Notes: generated from the sequence alone by a model not told the origin. DNA of 64,000 nt from Sphingobium cloacae (GCF_002355855.1 NZ_AP017655.1:3103001-3167000), one strand, 5' to 3'. Shown: positions 41,591 to 50,448, counted from the stretch's first letter. Program-made: numbers and translations.

Positions 41591-43846
41591 TTAGAGGGCG
41601 AAATCCTTGCGCGCGGCGACGTGAAAGCCGCGCAGCACATTGTCGGTCGTTCCCGACAATTTGATGCGGTAGCTCGCGACGGCCGCGCCCAGCGTGAAGG
41701 TCCACGTCCGCTCGATCGCGCCATCTTCGGTCGGAGCATCGACCGTGGCGGACGGCGCGGTTTCGGTGGCATAGCCCCCGCCGGTGCGCAGATGGCAGGC
41801 GGCGCTGTGATGCGCGGTATCGAATCCTTCCAGCCGCGCCGTCACATGGATGCTGGTCGAGGTGCCCGGCAGGTTCCGAATGGCGGAAAAATGGGTGAAG
41901 GCCGTTTTCGGCCGCGACACCTTCACCTGCGAATCGGTCAGGCTGACGGCGGGCATCACGTCCGTGGTGCCGCTGAACACCGCGCGGAAGGGCAACAGCG
42001 GCGGAATGGCGCCGCCCGCGCCCAGCGCCAGTTCCTCCGCGCTGGCCAGCGGATGCCAGGCCCCGCCGATCTGCACTTCATAGGTCAGCTGCGCCGCGCC
42101 GGGAACGATCGTGGGGGCCAGCACGTCGATATCGACGATGCCGCCGTTCAACTGGATCGGGCTGAGGTCGATGACGGTGCGCGGCGATTCAAACTCGGCC
42201 GCATAGAGCGAGAAGGCGATGTCCTTCGTCCCGTCGCCCTGCTGATAAGCGCCGTCCAGCACATAGAACATCGTGCCCTGCGGATAGACGCTGCCCTGCA
42301 CCGTGCCGATCCAGTGATCCGCCGCCGTCAGGATGACGATGGCATAGCGGACGCCGCCGGTCAGGAAGGTCGGCTGCAACGGGATGACGGTTTCCTCATT
42401 GAGCTTCAGCGCGGCGCGGTCGACGGTCGCGCGGGCAATGACCTTGTCGAGCAGCGGCGCGCCCCGGTCGGTTTCGCAGATCGCGACGGTGACCGCGCCG
42501 TCAGCCGCAAGGCGCGTGAAATTGAGGCCCACGGCATCGAGCCACATATCGTTGGCCTGAAGGAAGGTTTCCGCCGCCTGCGTCCCGTTGACGCTATGTT
42601 CGGTGGTGACGTCTTCCCAATAGCTTTCCTCATAGCTGTCGACCCAGCAATAAGGCGCGCGCACATAATGGTGCCACAGGCGCGACAGGCCGATGCTGCC
42701 GGGGAAGGCTGGCCAGACTTCCCCTTCGCGGCCGAAGATCAGCGCCGTGGTGTCGAACAGGCCCGATTTCCACCATGCGATGGACGAACTGACCAGCCGC
42801 GTCCCGCCATATCGGACGCGGCTGCGGCTGACCGTCTTCTGCACCATTTCATGGGTGGCGTAGCTGAACGAGGACAGCTGGGTTTCGCCGGTCGCGCGGC
42901 CGACGGCGAACCGCTTCACCCGCTTATAGGCGGGCAGCAGCATCCCGCCCACCACCTTGGCGCGGGGATTCAAGGGATCGAACACCTGCAAGGGCGCGAT
43001 CCCGGCCGCGTCGTCGGCGAAGCGAAGCCCTTCGTCCAGCTTCACCGACGATCCGGCAAAGGCGAGGTCCGACGCGGACGCGTCAAGGAAGAAGTCGGCC
43101 GCCGAATCGAGCGCGTTGCCGGGGATGTCCATCTTCTTTTCCATGACCGCGAGGCGGCCCAGCATCCGCCCGTACATGTCGAGGCTGACGACGCCCGACT
43201 GTCCCTTGGTCAGCGCGGCGATGTCGGAGGCGAGCGAAGCCACCTGCGGTTCGACGCGGGCGCGGAAGGTTTCGAGCGCGGCCGATCGCAGGGCGACGGC
43301 CTGAACGCTGTCGAGCCGGTTCGCCGTCATCATGGTGACGGACTGGATGCCGACGGGCGTCAGGACGATGCGCGCCACTTCCAGCACGGCGGCGTCGAGG
43401 ATGGGCGGCAGCGGATCGGCATTTTCCTGACCCGACGCGACATTGACGATGCACAGGCGCGCCGTCTCCATCGCCAGCGCGCGCGCCTCCGACGATCCGG
43501 TTTCGACATCGAGCAGGATTTCACGCGGCCGCACATCGGTTTCGACCTGGTCGCCATAGATGACAAGGCTGACGATCTTCTTGGTGGCGACGGGGAGCGA
43601 GGTGGTGAAATCCTTCACGAACGCCGTATCGCGCTTGTAGGCGCGCCCGCCCACATAGAGGCGGCCCGGTTGGACGGTCAGTTCCGCCACCCCGGTCGCG
43701 ACCGCGTCGAAGCCCGCATATTTGCGTTCGGCGGCGATGCCGTCCGCCACGATGTCATCCATGGATGCCTGCGCGAACGCCTGCATAGTGTTCAGATCGG
43801 CATGGCTGAGGTCCATGCGATCGTAAAAATTCACGCGGCGCTGCAT
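41591..43846 (-). CDS. Large tail/fibre protein, DUF4815-type
   Basis: 751 residues. The N-terminus MQRRVNFYDRMDLSHADLNTMQAFAQASMDDIVADGIA and the following beta-rich domain resemble the DUF4815 family found after gpI in many contractile phages. A middle region contains long beta strands and a C-terminal half resembles a carbohydrate-binding or fibre domain. It likely replaces P2 gene H as the baseplate-attached fibre. The start overlaps the stop of gpI (ATG adjacent). Confidence 0.75.
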   Translation of the reverse strand: MQRRVNFYDRMDLSHADLNTMQAFAQASMDDIVADGIAAERKYAGFDAVATGVAELTVQPGRLYVGGRAYKRDTAFVKDFTTSLPVATKKIVSLVIYGDQVETDVRPREILLDVETGSSEARALAMETARLCIVNVASGQENADPLPPILDAAVLEVARIVLTPVGIQSVTMMTANRLDSVQAVALRSAALETFRARVEPQVASLASDIAALTKGQSGVVSLDMYGRMLGRLAVMEKKMDIPGNALDSAADFFLDASASDLAFAGSSVKLDEGLRFADDAAGIAPLQVFDPLNPRAKVVGGMLLPAYKRVKRFAVGRATGETQLSSFSYATHEMVQKTVSRSRVRYGGTRLVSSSIAWWKSGLFDTTALIFGREGEVWPAFPGSIGLSRLWHHYVRAPYCWVDSYEESYWEDVTTEHSVNGTQAAETFLQANDMWLDAVGLNFTRLAADGAVTVAICETDRGAPLLDKVIARATVDRAALKLNEETVIPLQPTFLTGGVRYAIVILTAADHWIGTVQGSVYPQGTMFYVLDGAYQQGDGTKDIAFSLYAAEFESPRTVIDLSPIQLNGGIVDIDVLAPTIVPGAAQLTYEVQIGGAWHPLASAEELALGAGGAIPPLLPFRAVFSGTTDVMPAVSLTDSQVKVSRPKTAFTHFSAIRNLPGTSTSIHVTARLEGFDTAHHSAACHLRTGGGYATETAPSATVDAPTEDGAIERTWTFTLGAAVASYRIKLSGTTDNVLRGFHVAARKDFAL

Positions 43847-45033
43847 TAGACGATCTCCCTATTTTCTCCGAAAGTGAATTCCCCGAACTTCAGGCCCGCG
43901 CCGAACCGGACGGGCGCGCGGGTGGCCGTGTCGATCAGGATGGTGTCGCGCAGGGCCTTCGAAACGCGGACGGCTTCCATGGCGCGATGAAGCGGGGCGA
44001 GGTCCGCCGCCATGACATGCCCTTGCCCCAGCCAGCGGGCCGCGCGCTGGCGCGGGCGGCGCATCGGGACGCGGACCTTGAGTTCCGCGCTGTAGGGCGA
44101 CATGCCGAGACGAGAAACGCCATACCAGCTGCGCGCCTTGCGCATGGCGGGCGCGCGGTCGGGCGCGTGGAGATAGACGCAATCGAACAGCATCAATGGG
44201 CCGTGGGATTGCGCCAGATACCCCCCGAAGCGTCCGCCAAAGGCAAGGGAACGCGGCGCGAAGCGCCCTTCCGAGACGCGCAGCGGACGGATGTCGATCG
44301 GCTCCATCCCCGCAGGCGCCGCGAAATCCGGCGCGGCATCGTCCAGGCGGAGCGTCACGACCTGCCGCGCGGCCATGCTGGCCTGAAGCCATGCCGCCCC
44401 GACGAAGCGGCCGCGCCGCGCATGGCGCTTCAGGAAGATGCGCGACACCAGCCCATCGTCCAGCCGCTCGATGCGAACCGGCACGTCGACGCCGCCATCG
44501 TGAAAGGCCGCGCGCTCGCCCAGCAGGACAGCCCCGCGCGATGGCCGGAGCCAGCCCGCATCGAGCCATCCGCCACGGCGCGCCATATAGAACCGGCGAT
44601 CGGCCGTGGAAGGGAGGCGAAAGGGATAAATCCTGATCTGGGGCAGGCGCGCGCGCCATGCCGCGAGTTCCTTGGCGGTCAGCGCGCCATGCAGCCAGCT
44701 TTTCGCGGGCGGCCGCGTCACGCGCAGAAGGTCCGCGTCGACCAGCTCCAGATGCGCGCGGATGCCCGCGACCGTGGTTTTCAGGCGATGCAGGCGCAGG
44801 GCGTTGCGGCACACTTCCCGCTTGCGGCTTTCGCTCCAGCCATCCTGCCAGATATCCACGGACAATTGCCACGCCAGATGCCCCAGCATCGGCAGCGGGC
44901 AGAGGTCCGCATTCCAGAAATGCGCGATCTCGTCGGCCGACAGCCGGGAAAAGGGCAAGGCGGCGGCCGCCGCCATCGCCCGTTCAAAGGCCGTGCTGCC
45001 GACCGGCAAAAGAAGATCGCGCGCCGCGCTCAT
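43846..45033 (-). CDS. P2 gpI-like baseplate protein with long C-terminal extension
   Basis: 395 residues. The first about 170 (LLLPVGSTAFERAMAAAAALPFSRL, then MLGHLAWQLSVDIWQDGWSESRKREVCRNALRLHRLKTTVAGIRAHLE) match the tail protein I family. P2 gpI is about half this length. The second half (residues 190-395) is an extra domain without clear family. The start overlaps the J stop as ATGA. It caps the wedge and holds fibres; the extra domain may serve fibre attachment. Confidence 0.85.
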   Translation of the reverse strand: MSAARDLLLPVGSTAFERAMAAAAALPFSRLSADEIAHFWNADLCPLPMLGHLAWQLSVDIWQDGWSESRKREVCRNALRLHRLKTTVAGIRAHLELVDADLLRVTRPPAKSWLHGALTAKELAAWRARLPQIRIYPFRLPSTADRRFYMARRGGWLDAGWLRPSRGAVLLGERAAFHDGGVDVPVRIERLDDGLVSRIFLKRHARRGRFVGAAWLQASMAARQVVTLRLDDAAPDFAAPAGMEPIDIRPLRVSEGRFAPRSLAFGGRFGGYLAQSHGPLMLFDCVYLHAPDRAPAMRKARSWYGVSRLGMSPYSAELKVRVPMRRPRQRAARWLGQGHVMAADLAPLHRAMEAVRVSKALRDTILIDTATRAPVRFGAGLKFGEFTFGENREIV

Positions 45034-45914
45034 CCGCCGATAACCTGCACGTCGACGGTCAGATCGCGCAGCCATGCCGCGCCATAGGGACCGGGATCGA
45101 TGTCGGCCGACCCGATGCCGACATGCTCGACCCCGCCGACCGAAGCGGCGGAACTGAGCATCTGCGCGAAAACGACCGCCCCCACGCGATGACGCAGCGC
45201 GGCATAGCGGCGCACCGCTTCTTCGGCCGCCACGCGCAACAGCGACTGGTCGGGACCGGGGCGGACATGCAGGGTCAGCGCGATGTCATAGGGCAGGATC
45301 TGGGCGGCCCGGATCGTGACGATGTCCGTCAGCTGCACCGCGTCTTCCTCCAGAAAGGATCGCGTCACCAGCTGCACGATGTCCGGCGGCACCGTGCCGT
45401 CGCCCTCGCGGCCGAGCAGGACCACGTCCACCCGCCCGCCCTCGCGCTTGATCGTCGCGACATCCTTGATCGCGGGCGAGAGCCGCAGAGCGCGCGAGCG
45501 ATAGCCCGCGCCGGTGATGCCCGCATAAGGCAGTTCTTCGGGCGCAAGCTGGATGCGGGCGCGGAAGCTGTCGTCATCTTCCAGCACTTCCGGTTCAAGG
45601 TCCGTCGCGGGCCGGATCAACAGGCGATCCACGCCATAGAAGGCCGCCAGATGATCCAGATCGGCATCATGGCCGAAGGCGAGCATGATCGACCGGCCGA
45701 CATCGTTGAAGCGCTGGCGCAGCAGCATTTCGCGATAGGCGAAAATCTCCAGCAGCTTCATCGCGGGCGAGCTTTCGCGCGGCGCGAAACCGGGCATCCT
45801 GTCCTTCGCCTCCGCGATCAGGTCGGCAAGGATCGCCTCATAATCCAGCGTCTCCACGAAGGCGGGAGGCGGCAGCTTGGACAGGTCGAGCGCGGCGGAG
45901 GAAGTAAGGGCCAT
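45030..45914 (-). CDS. Baseplate assembly protein J
   Basis: 294 residues of the baseplate J family: EAKDRMPGFAPRESSPAMKLLEIFAYREMLLRQRFNDVGRSIMLAFG near 45-90 and DDDSFRARIQLAPEELPYAGITGAGYRSRAL near 125-155. It is the first gene behind the second 27-bp dyad, whose centre is 59 bp from the ATG. An upstream ATG 13 codons earlier would overlap the control region and is less likely. Confidence 0.93.
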   Translation of the reverse strand: MALTSSAALDLSKLPPPAFVETLDYEAILADLIAEAKDRMPGFAPRESSPAMKLLEIFAYREMLLRQRFNDVGRSIMLAFGHDADLDHLAAFYGVDRLLIRPATDLEPEVLEDDDSFRARIQLAPEELPYAGITGAGYRSRALRLSPAIKDVATIKREGGRVDVVLLGREGDGTVPPDIVQLVTRSFLEEDAVQLTDIVTIRAAQILPYDIALTLHVRPGPDQSLLRVAAEEAVRRYAALRHRVGAVVFAQMLSSAASVGGVEHVGIGSADIDPGPYGAAWLRDLTVDVQVIGG

Positions 45915-45959
45915 GGCGCGCGATGGTCTGCACGGCGGGACCGGACGTGCCATTGCCCG

Positions 45960-45986
45960 CTTGTGTAAGGCGCGGCTCTACACAAG
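45960..45986. promoter_or_regulatory. 27-bp dyad repeat, copy 2 (upstream of J)
   Basis: CTTGTGTA, 11 bp, TACACAAG. Identical to the copies at 38991 (inverted) and 52473. It separates the head/lysis operon (ending with S) from the baseplate/fibre operon. Confidence 0.7.
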
Positions 45987-46000
45987 CCCTTGCCCGGCCG

Positions 46001-46678
46001 TCAGTCCAGATCGTCGGCCAGATGCAGATAGAGCATGTCCAGCATCCGTTCGCGATCGGCGGCGGTATCGCCCAGCAGTTCGCGGACGGGATAGCGAACG
46101 GCGGCGGCGCGGACGGACGGCTTGTCGCGCAGGCCGAAATGATGGGTGCTGGCGATCTGGGACACCTTGCCGGAAAATCCGACCCAGAAGCCCTGATCCT
46201 CGACGCCGCTGCGCAGATAGCGGGCGCTGGCGAGGCGGCGGAACATGGCGCGCCGCTTGACGCCGCCCCGCCGCCGCAGCCGTCCCGCGTTCGCATTGCG
46301 ATATTGGGCAGGGACAGGAAGCCATTTGACCACCTTGTCGAATTCGAACGAACGGATGCCGCCCGCCTCGATGTCGAAGCCGGTCATCATCCGGCCCGTC
46401 GCCCATGTGAAGCTCTTCATGATGACGCGGCGCGGCGCGCCTCCGCCGCCTGAAGGGTAGAGGAAGCAGGCCGCGCCCCGTCCCGACACCGGCGGCTGTT
46501 TCGCCTTGCGCGGGGCGAAGGCCGATCCGTCCGGTTGCCGCTGCGCCGCGATGCGCTGGCGCTGGCTGGCCGCCAGTTCGCGGGCCATGCGGCGCATCAG
46601 GGACCGGCGCTGACCCGGCGACAGGTCGCGCAGCAGCGCGCCCGCTATCCGTTCGACTTCTTCCAGTTCGTTCGTCAT
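46001..46678 (-). CDS. Phage tail completion/virion morphogenesis protein S
   Basis: 225 residues starting MTNELEEVERIAGALLRDLSPGQRRSLMRRMARELAASQRQRI, the signature of the P2 S family that joins tail and head. It lies 10 bp after R, as in P2, and ends the head-lysis operon just before the dyad. Confidence 0.92.
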   Translation of the reverse strand: MTNELEEVERIAGALLRDLSPGQRRSLMRRMARELAASQRQRIAAQRQPDGSAFAPRKAKQPPVSGRGAACFLYPSGGGGAPRRVIMKSFTWATGRMMTGFDIEAGGIRSFEFDKVVKWLPVPAQYRNANAGRLRRRGGVKRRAMFRRLASARYLRSGVEDQGFWVGFSGKVSQIASTHHFGLRDKPSVRAAAVRYPVRELLGDTAADRERMLDMLYLHLADDLD

Positions 46679-46687
46679 GCGCGGGGA

Positions 46688-47206
46688 TCAGGCATCGGGC
46701 GGTATGGCGTCCGTCAGGACGGCATGGGGATCGCGGCTCTCCACAAGGCGCTCGATGTTGCCGAAGCCCTGAAGGAAGCGGGCGTCGACGCCTTCGAAAC
46801 GGTCCGCCAGATCGGGTTCGGGCGGATGCTCCAGATCATAGCCGCTGCCGTCGCCCCGGATTTTGACCAATACCCGTTCGGTAAGATCGATCGACAGCAA
46901 CAGGTCGCATTTGTCGCCGTCGAGCAGATCGGGTTCGAAGGTGAAGGGCGCTCCGTCCTCACGATCGAGGAGGAGCGGCTGTTCCTTCTCGATCCATGCC
47001 AGCACCGGCACCATGACATGATCGGGATCGCCCGCGAAATCCCACAGGCCGACCTTTGCCGTATAGCCGTAGAGGAAAGAGAGCGAGCGCGACTGTTTCG
47101 ACAGGACGCGCCCCTCTTCGGCCCAGATTTCCAGCAGATCGGGGTGCTTCGCATAATCGGGCAGGCATTGCGTGAGCCATGCGCGCAGGGATCGCAGCTT
47201 GCGCAT
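46688..47206 (-). CDS. Tail completion protein R
   Basis: 172 residues: MRKLRSLRAWLTQCLPDYAKHPDLLEIWAEEGRV with SFLYGYTAKVGLWDFAGDPDHVMVPVLAWI. It matches the P2 R family. The ATG overlaps the stop codon of the Rz1-like gene, suggesting translational coupling. Confidence 0.92.
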   Translation of the reverse strand: MRKLRSLRAWLTQCLPDYAKHPDLLEIWAEEGRVLSKQSRSLSFLYGYTAKVGLWDFAGDPDHVMVPVLAWIEKEQPLLLDREDGAPFTFEPDLLDGDKCDLLLSIDLTERVLVKIRGDGSGYDLEHPPEPDLADRFEGVDARFLQGFGNIERLVESRDPHAVLTDAIPPDA

Positions 47207-47493
47207 CAACGCGATCCGCAGGCCATCCGGGCCTGACGCTGCAACTCGATCAACGTCGCGCGGATCTGGCCCGCCACGTCATAAAGGTCCGTCAGGCTGC
47301 CGTGGCATTGCGCGCCGGTCATGTCGCCGGCCTCAGTCCTCCGGACGTTCGGCAATCGGGCGGGTGTCGCCAGCAAGCCCCCAGATATCGTCGCTGTTGG
47401 CGGTGGCGGCGGCGCGGTCGAGCAGGCCGACGCCGTCAGCATCGACGCACAGATTGCGATAGACCGGGCGTTCAATGACCTTCTGGCTTTCAT
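47206..47493 (-). CDS. Rz1-like outer-membrane spanin lipoprotein
   Basis: 95 residues in a different frame inside and beyond the Rz gene. MKARRSLNARSIAICASMLTASAC is a lipoprotein signal with the lipobox TASAC (Cys at residue 24), followed by a proline run (STAPPPPPTATISGG). This is the hallmark of Rz1 proteins that fuse inner and outer membrane during lysis. Start choice is tentative (ATG at 47493). The overlap with Rz makes it easily missed. Confidence 0.8.
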   Translation of the reverse strand: MKARRSLNARSIAICASMLTASACSTAPPPPPTATISGGLLATPARLPNVRRTEAGDMTGAQCHGSLTDLYDVAGQIRATLIELQRQARMACGSR

Positions 47494-47731
47494 GGCGGAT
47501 TTCCCTGACCGCGCCCTGACGGGCAAATTCATTCTCCGCAAACCGCTCCGACGATGCGTCGATCCGGGCTTGCAGCTTTTTGCGTTCGGCCTCGGCCGCG
47601 TCATTGGCGCGCTTCTGCGCCGCCTGTTCCTGCGCCGCGCCGACGCTGACGCCTTGGAAATAGCCGCCGATGCCCGCCACGCAGGCCGCGAGCGCGCCCG
47701 CAAGGGCGAGTTGGGGCAGGCCGATGGTCAT
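47333..47731 (-). CDS. Rz-like inner-membrane spanin
   Basis: 132 residues: one N-terminal membrane anchor (about 5-27, LALAGALAACVAGIGGYF) and a coiled-coil periplasmic part (Gln, Ala, Glu and Arg rich, about 30-85). This is the i-spanin pattern, partnered with the Rz1-like lipoprotein encoded in another frame. The start overlaps the M15 peptidase stop. Confidence 0.8.
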   Translation of the reverse strand: MTIGLPQLALAGALAACVAGIGGYFQGVSVGAAQEQAAQKRANDAAEAERKKLQARIDASSERFAENEFARQGAVREIRHESQKVIERPVYRNLCVDADGVGLLDRAAATANSDDIWGLAGDTRPIAERPED

Positions 47732-48180
47732 GGCAGAAGCCCCCTGAAATAGGTGCGGCGCGAATAGGTCAGCACGTCCTTGCGCAGGCGGCCTTCCCGG
47801 TAGCTGACATGAATCCAGCCGCTGTTGGGCTGGCCCCGGACGTAGTTTTCCAGAATGAGCTGGTCGAATGCCAGGCGGTCGCGGATGAAGGTGGCGACCG
47901 ACACATTGTCGATGCCGGGAATTTCCAAGTCTGCGGCTTCGCCCTGCGCGTGCTGACTGGCCGAGGATGAACCGACCGCCAGACATAGCTTGACGGACCG
48001 AAAGCCGGAGGTGACGCGGATCGGCCTGCCGAAATGGGCGCGCAGCGGCTCCAGCACTTTCGCGCAAAGCAGCTGCATCGCGGCGATCGAGCGGGCACCG
48101 GGCGTGTTGTCGATCCGCTGGGCCGTGGCGGTCGCGGACGCGGTGAATTCAGCCAGGCTGAAATGGGGCGAAAGCTGCAT
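47728..48180 (-). CDS. M15-family peptidase endolysin
   Basis: 150 residues. The D-Ala-D-Ala carboxypeptidase/L-Ala-D-Glu-type fold is visible: RVTSGFRSVKLC, SQHAQGEAADLEI (zinc His and Asp) and SGWIHVSY (zinc His). It cleaves peptidoglycan cross-links for lysis. No signal peptide is seen, so it depends on the holin-like gene directly upstream. Confidence 0.87.
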   Translation of the reverse strand: MQLSPHFSLAEFTASATATAQRIDNTPGARSIAAMQLLCAKVLEPLRAHFGRPIRVTSGFRSVKLCLAVGSSSASQHAQGEAADLEIPGIDNVSVATFIRDRLAFDQLILENYVRGQPNSGWIHVSYREGRLRKDVLTYSRRTYFRGLLP

Positions 48181-48185
48181 GGCGA

Positions 48186-48518
48186 TCAGTCCTTTTCGGG
48201 CAGGAAGCGGTCGGCGATGCGCCCCGGCACGCTGGTCAGCGTGTCGATGACGGCGCGAGCGATGCGTGGCGTGGCGTCGAAGGCGAGAAGGGCGATGCCG
48301 AAGGCGATGGACTGCGCGACGAAATCGCCCCAGCCCGTGGCCGAGACGATCGCGCGCGTGGCGTAGAAACTGACGGTCGATCCCACCACCCATTGCAGGA
48401 AGCGCTGGCGCCATGGCAGCGCGGGTTTCCATGCCTGCGCGACGGCCGAACCGATCAGCGACGGCGAAAGCGAACCGGCGATGTCGGCGGCGTTCTGAAG
48501 AAAGGTGCGAAGGTCCAT
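48186..48518 (-). CDS. Probable holin
   Basis: 110 residues. Two hydrophobic stretches (about 38-58 and 62-82) lie between an amphipathic N-terminus and a charged C-terminus (TSVPGRIADRFLPEKD). It stands directly before the M15 peptidase and spanins. The class assignment comes from position and topology; sequence identity is not decisive. Confidence 0.7.
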   Translation of the reverse strand: MDLRTFLQNAADIAGSLSPSLIGSAVAQAWKPALPWRQRFLQWVVGSTVSFYATRAIVSATGWGDFVAQSIAFGIALLAFDATPRIARAVIDTLTSVPGRIADRFLPEKD

Positions 48519-48521
48519 GGA

Positions 48522-48746
48522 TCAGTCCCAGAGTTGGATGAGGGGCAGCGTCCTGGGGGCGGACGCATTGATGGCGGCGGGAACGAGGATGACGGTGCCC
48601 AGCGGCAACACCGGGCCGTGGCGCGACAGGCCGGGATTGGCTTCCAGAACGCGGCCGACATGCAACGGCCCAAGCCCCGCGTCGCGGAACAGCAGCAGTT
48701 CGATGGTGTCGCCCTGCTTGGCCATCAATGTCATCGCGGCGGCCAT
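48522..48746 (-). CDS. Tail protein X (LysM-like)
   Basis: 74 residues with a LysM-like core: TLMAKQGDTIELLLFRDAG, VLEANPGLS and LPLGTVILVP. It matches P2 gpX, which is needed for tail completion. Overlaps the L gene stop as ATGA. Confidence 0.92.
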   Translation of the reverse strand: MAAAMTLMAKQGDTIELLLFRDAGLGPLHVGRVLEANPGLSRHGPVLPLGTVILVPAAINASAPRTLPLIQLWD

Positions 48747-49228
48747 CAGATCAGGTCAACCGTGGTGCGGGTGCGGCCCAGCATGTCGCGGATCGCATGC
48801 TGGGCATCGCGGCGAAGATCGCCGATCGACTGTTCCAGTTCGTCGGACTGGTTGACCCCGGCGGCCGTCAGGTCGAAATCGCGGTGACGCTCGATCAGTT
48901 CGGCCTTGGCGAACAACGCGATGGCGCGCCGGTAGCGGATGACCTGAACGCTCTCTCCGTCCAGATCCGGGGCGGGCACATTCGCCAGCTTGTCATGACC
49001 CTCCGCGATGGCATCGATCGCGAAGGCGCGCAGATCGATTTCCACGCGCATGATCGCGCCGATGATCGCGGCGCGCAGGCGCGCGGGCGTGATGCTGGTC
49101 GAAATGCGCGCGTCATCCCGCACCCGCGCCGGGTCGATGTCGGGGAAGAAACCGTCATTGACGACGACCGTTTCCGCTGGCGGCGGCTCGGACGCGGCAG
49201 AGGGCGGGAGAGCCACGAAGCTGCTCAT
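48746..49228 (-). CDS. Head completion/stabilisation protein L
   Basis: 160 residues of the P2 GpL family: VNDGFFPDIDPARVRDDARIS near 25-45 and ARLRAAIIGAIMRVEIDLRAFAIDAIAEGHDKL. It closes the filled head. The start was set at MSSFVALPP, which overlaps the upstream membrane-protein gene by four bases. Confidence 0.92.
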   Translation of the reverse strand: MSSFVALPPSAASEPPPAETVVVNDGFFPDIDPARVRDDARISTSITPARLRAAIIGAIMRVEIDLRAFAIDAIAEGHDKLANVPAPDLDGESVQVIRYRRAIALFAKAELIERHRDFDLTAAGVNQSDELEQSIGDLRRDAQHAIRDMLGRTRTTVDLI

Positions 49229-49485
49229 GACAGGAGCAGCCGCGCGAGGAAGACCAGACAGGCGAAGGTGGCGAAAGCCCAGAAGGCGACCGCGGCGATC
49301 TCGAAGATCATCAGCAGGGGCAGGACGATCCGCAAGTCCTTGCGATGACGAAAGCGCGGCGGCACCGCGTCGGCGAGCATGTGCGGAAGCCGGACCACGT
49401 TCCCAATCCGGTCGAAACAGAACATGGCGGACAACAGCGCGCACATGGCGACGGTGGCGATCAGCGCGAGAGGGGCATGGGGCAT
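49225..49485 (-). CDS. Two-TM phage membrane protein, unknown role
   Basis: 86 residues with hydrophobic segments at about 5-22 and 55-85. An excellent AGGAGG ribosome site precedes the ATG. It lies between M and L, where P2 has no gene. It could be a second holin, an antiholin or a superinfection-exclusion protein. None of these is proven. Confidence 0.75.
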   Translation of the reverse strand: MPHAPLALIATVAMCALLSAMFCFDRIGNVVRLPHMLADAVPPRFRHRKDLRIVLPLLMIFEIAAVAFWAFATFACLVFLARLLLS

Positions 49486-49540
49486 GATTTCCTCCTGTGT
49501 CGGCCCCCGGTTTACGTGGGTGGGGATCGGGTCAGAGGAC

Positions 49541-49560
49541 GGCCCTTCGGCCCGAAGGCC
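49541..49560. terminator. GC-rich hairpin between M and the membrane-protein gene
   Basis: Around CCTTCGG/CCGAAGG a short stable stem can form within the 120-bp gap of the head operon. No T run is present. It may attenuate or protect mRNA. Confidence 0.3.
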
Positions 49561-49604
49561 TCCCGCCTCGCGCGATCCGCCCACGAGCGCCGGGGGCGAG
49601 CGTG

Positions 49605-50396
49605 TCAGGCGGCGGTATCGCCGCCCTGTTCGGTTGCGGGCGCGGCGGCGGCGCAGGCCGCCAGCAGCTTTTCCGCCCGCTTGATGCGATCCTTGACGCC
49701 CACGCGGTCATTCAGCCGATGGGCTTCGCGCAGGGCGGTCAGGGCGAGATTCAGTGCCGTGGGCGCTTCCTGCGCATCCGCATCTTCCGCGCGAAGCAGC
49801 AATTCGATGCCCAGCGCCTTCATCAGCTTGGCGCGGGCCTCGTCATGCATATCGACCGTTTCGGTCAGGTCATCGACCCGCGACAGGATAGCGAGGTCAA
49901 AGGCTTCGCCTGCATTCTGCGCCTTGATGGCCGCGTCCGCGATCTCCTCGACCAGCACGGTCGCGACATCGCGATTGTAGCGCGATGGCATCGGCACATC
50001 ATGGCGCATCAGGAAATCGGCGATCCGAAGCGCGGCGTCATAATCGCCCACGTCGATCAGCCAGACCATGACGGTCGGCGCGACTTCGGCCGCCGTGCCG
50101 GTGCCGACGCCCTGATCGGCTTCCAGCAGGCCGAGCAGCCAATCGCGATATTCGGGCAGCATCTGCCGCTTGGCATCCACCTTCATGTCGATGGACTTGA
50201 TTTCCTTCAGGCGGCGAAGATCGTGCGTCAGGCGCAGGCCGATCTGGGCGGCCGCGCGCTGCTCCGGCGTGGCGTTGGTCGCCCCCGCCGCCGGGGGAAA
50301 ATCGGCGGCGGGGACGTGTTCCGCTCCACCTTCGGGAGCGGACGCGACGGATTTGGCGGCGAGAACGCGTTCCCGGTGCTGGCGAGCGAGGCTCAT
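49605..50396 (-). CDS. Terminase small subunit M
   Basis: 263 residues of the P2 M family (MSLARQHRERVLAA at the N-terminus and MLPEYRDWLLGLLEADQGVGTGTAAEVAPTVMVWLIDVGDYDAAL in the middle). With P it cuts phage DNA at packaging. Length is near P2 M. It follows N as in P2. Confidence 0.92.
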   Translation of the reverse strand: MSLARQHRERVLAAKSVASAPEGGAEHVPAADFPPAAGATNATPEQRAAAQIGLRLTHDLRRLKEIKSIDMKVDAKRQMLPEYRDWLLGLLEADQGVGTGTAAEVAPTVMVWLIDVGDYDAALRIADFLMRHDVPMPSRYNRDVATVLVEEIADAAIKAQNAGEAFDLAILSRVDDLTETVDMHDEARAKLMKALGIELLLRAEDADAQEAPTALNLALTALREAHRLNDRVGVKDRIKRAEKLLAACAAAAPATEQGGDTAA

Positions 50397-50448
50397 GTGC
50401 GTGTCCTGTCAGATGGAGGGGATGGAAGAGCGATGGAGCCGAGCCGGA

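Noticed and set aside
41363-43849. 828-codon frame antisense to the large tail protein
   Set aside because: Covers phage genes that are supported by family and order; composition is shadow-like.
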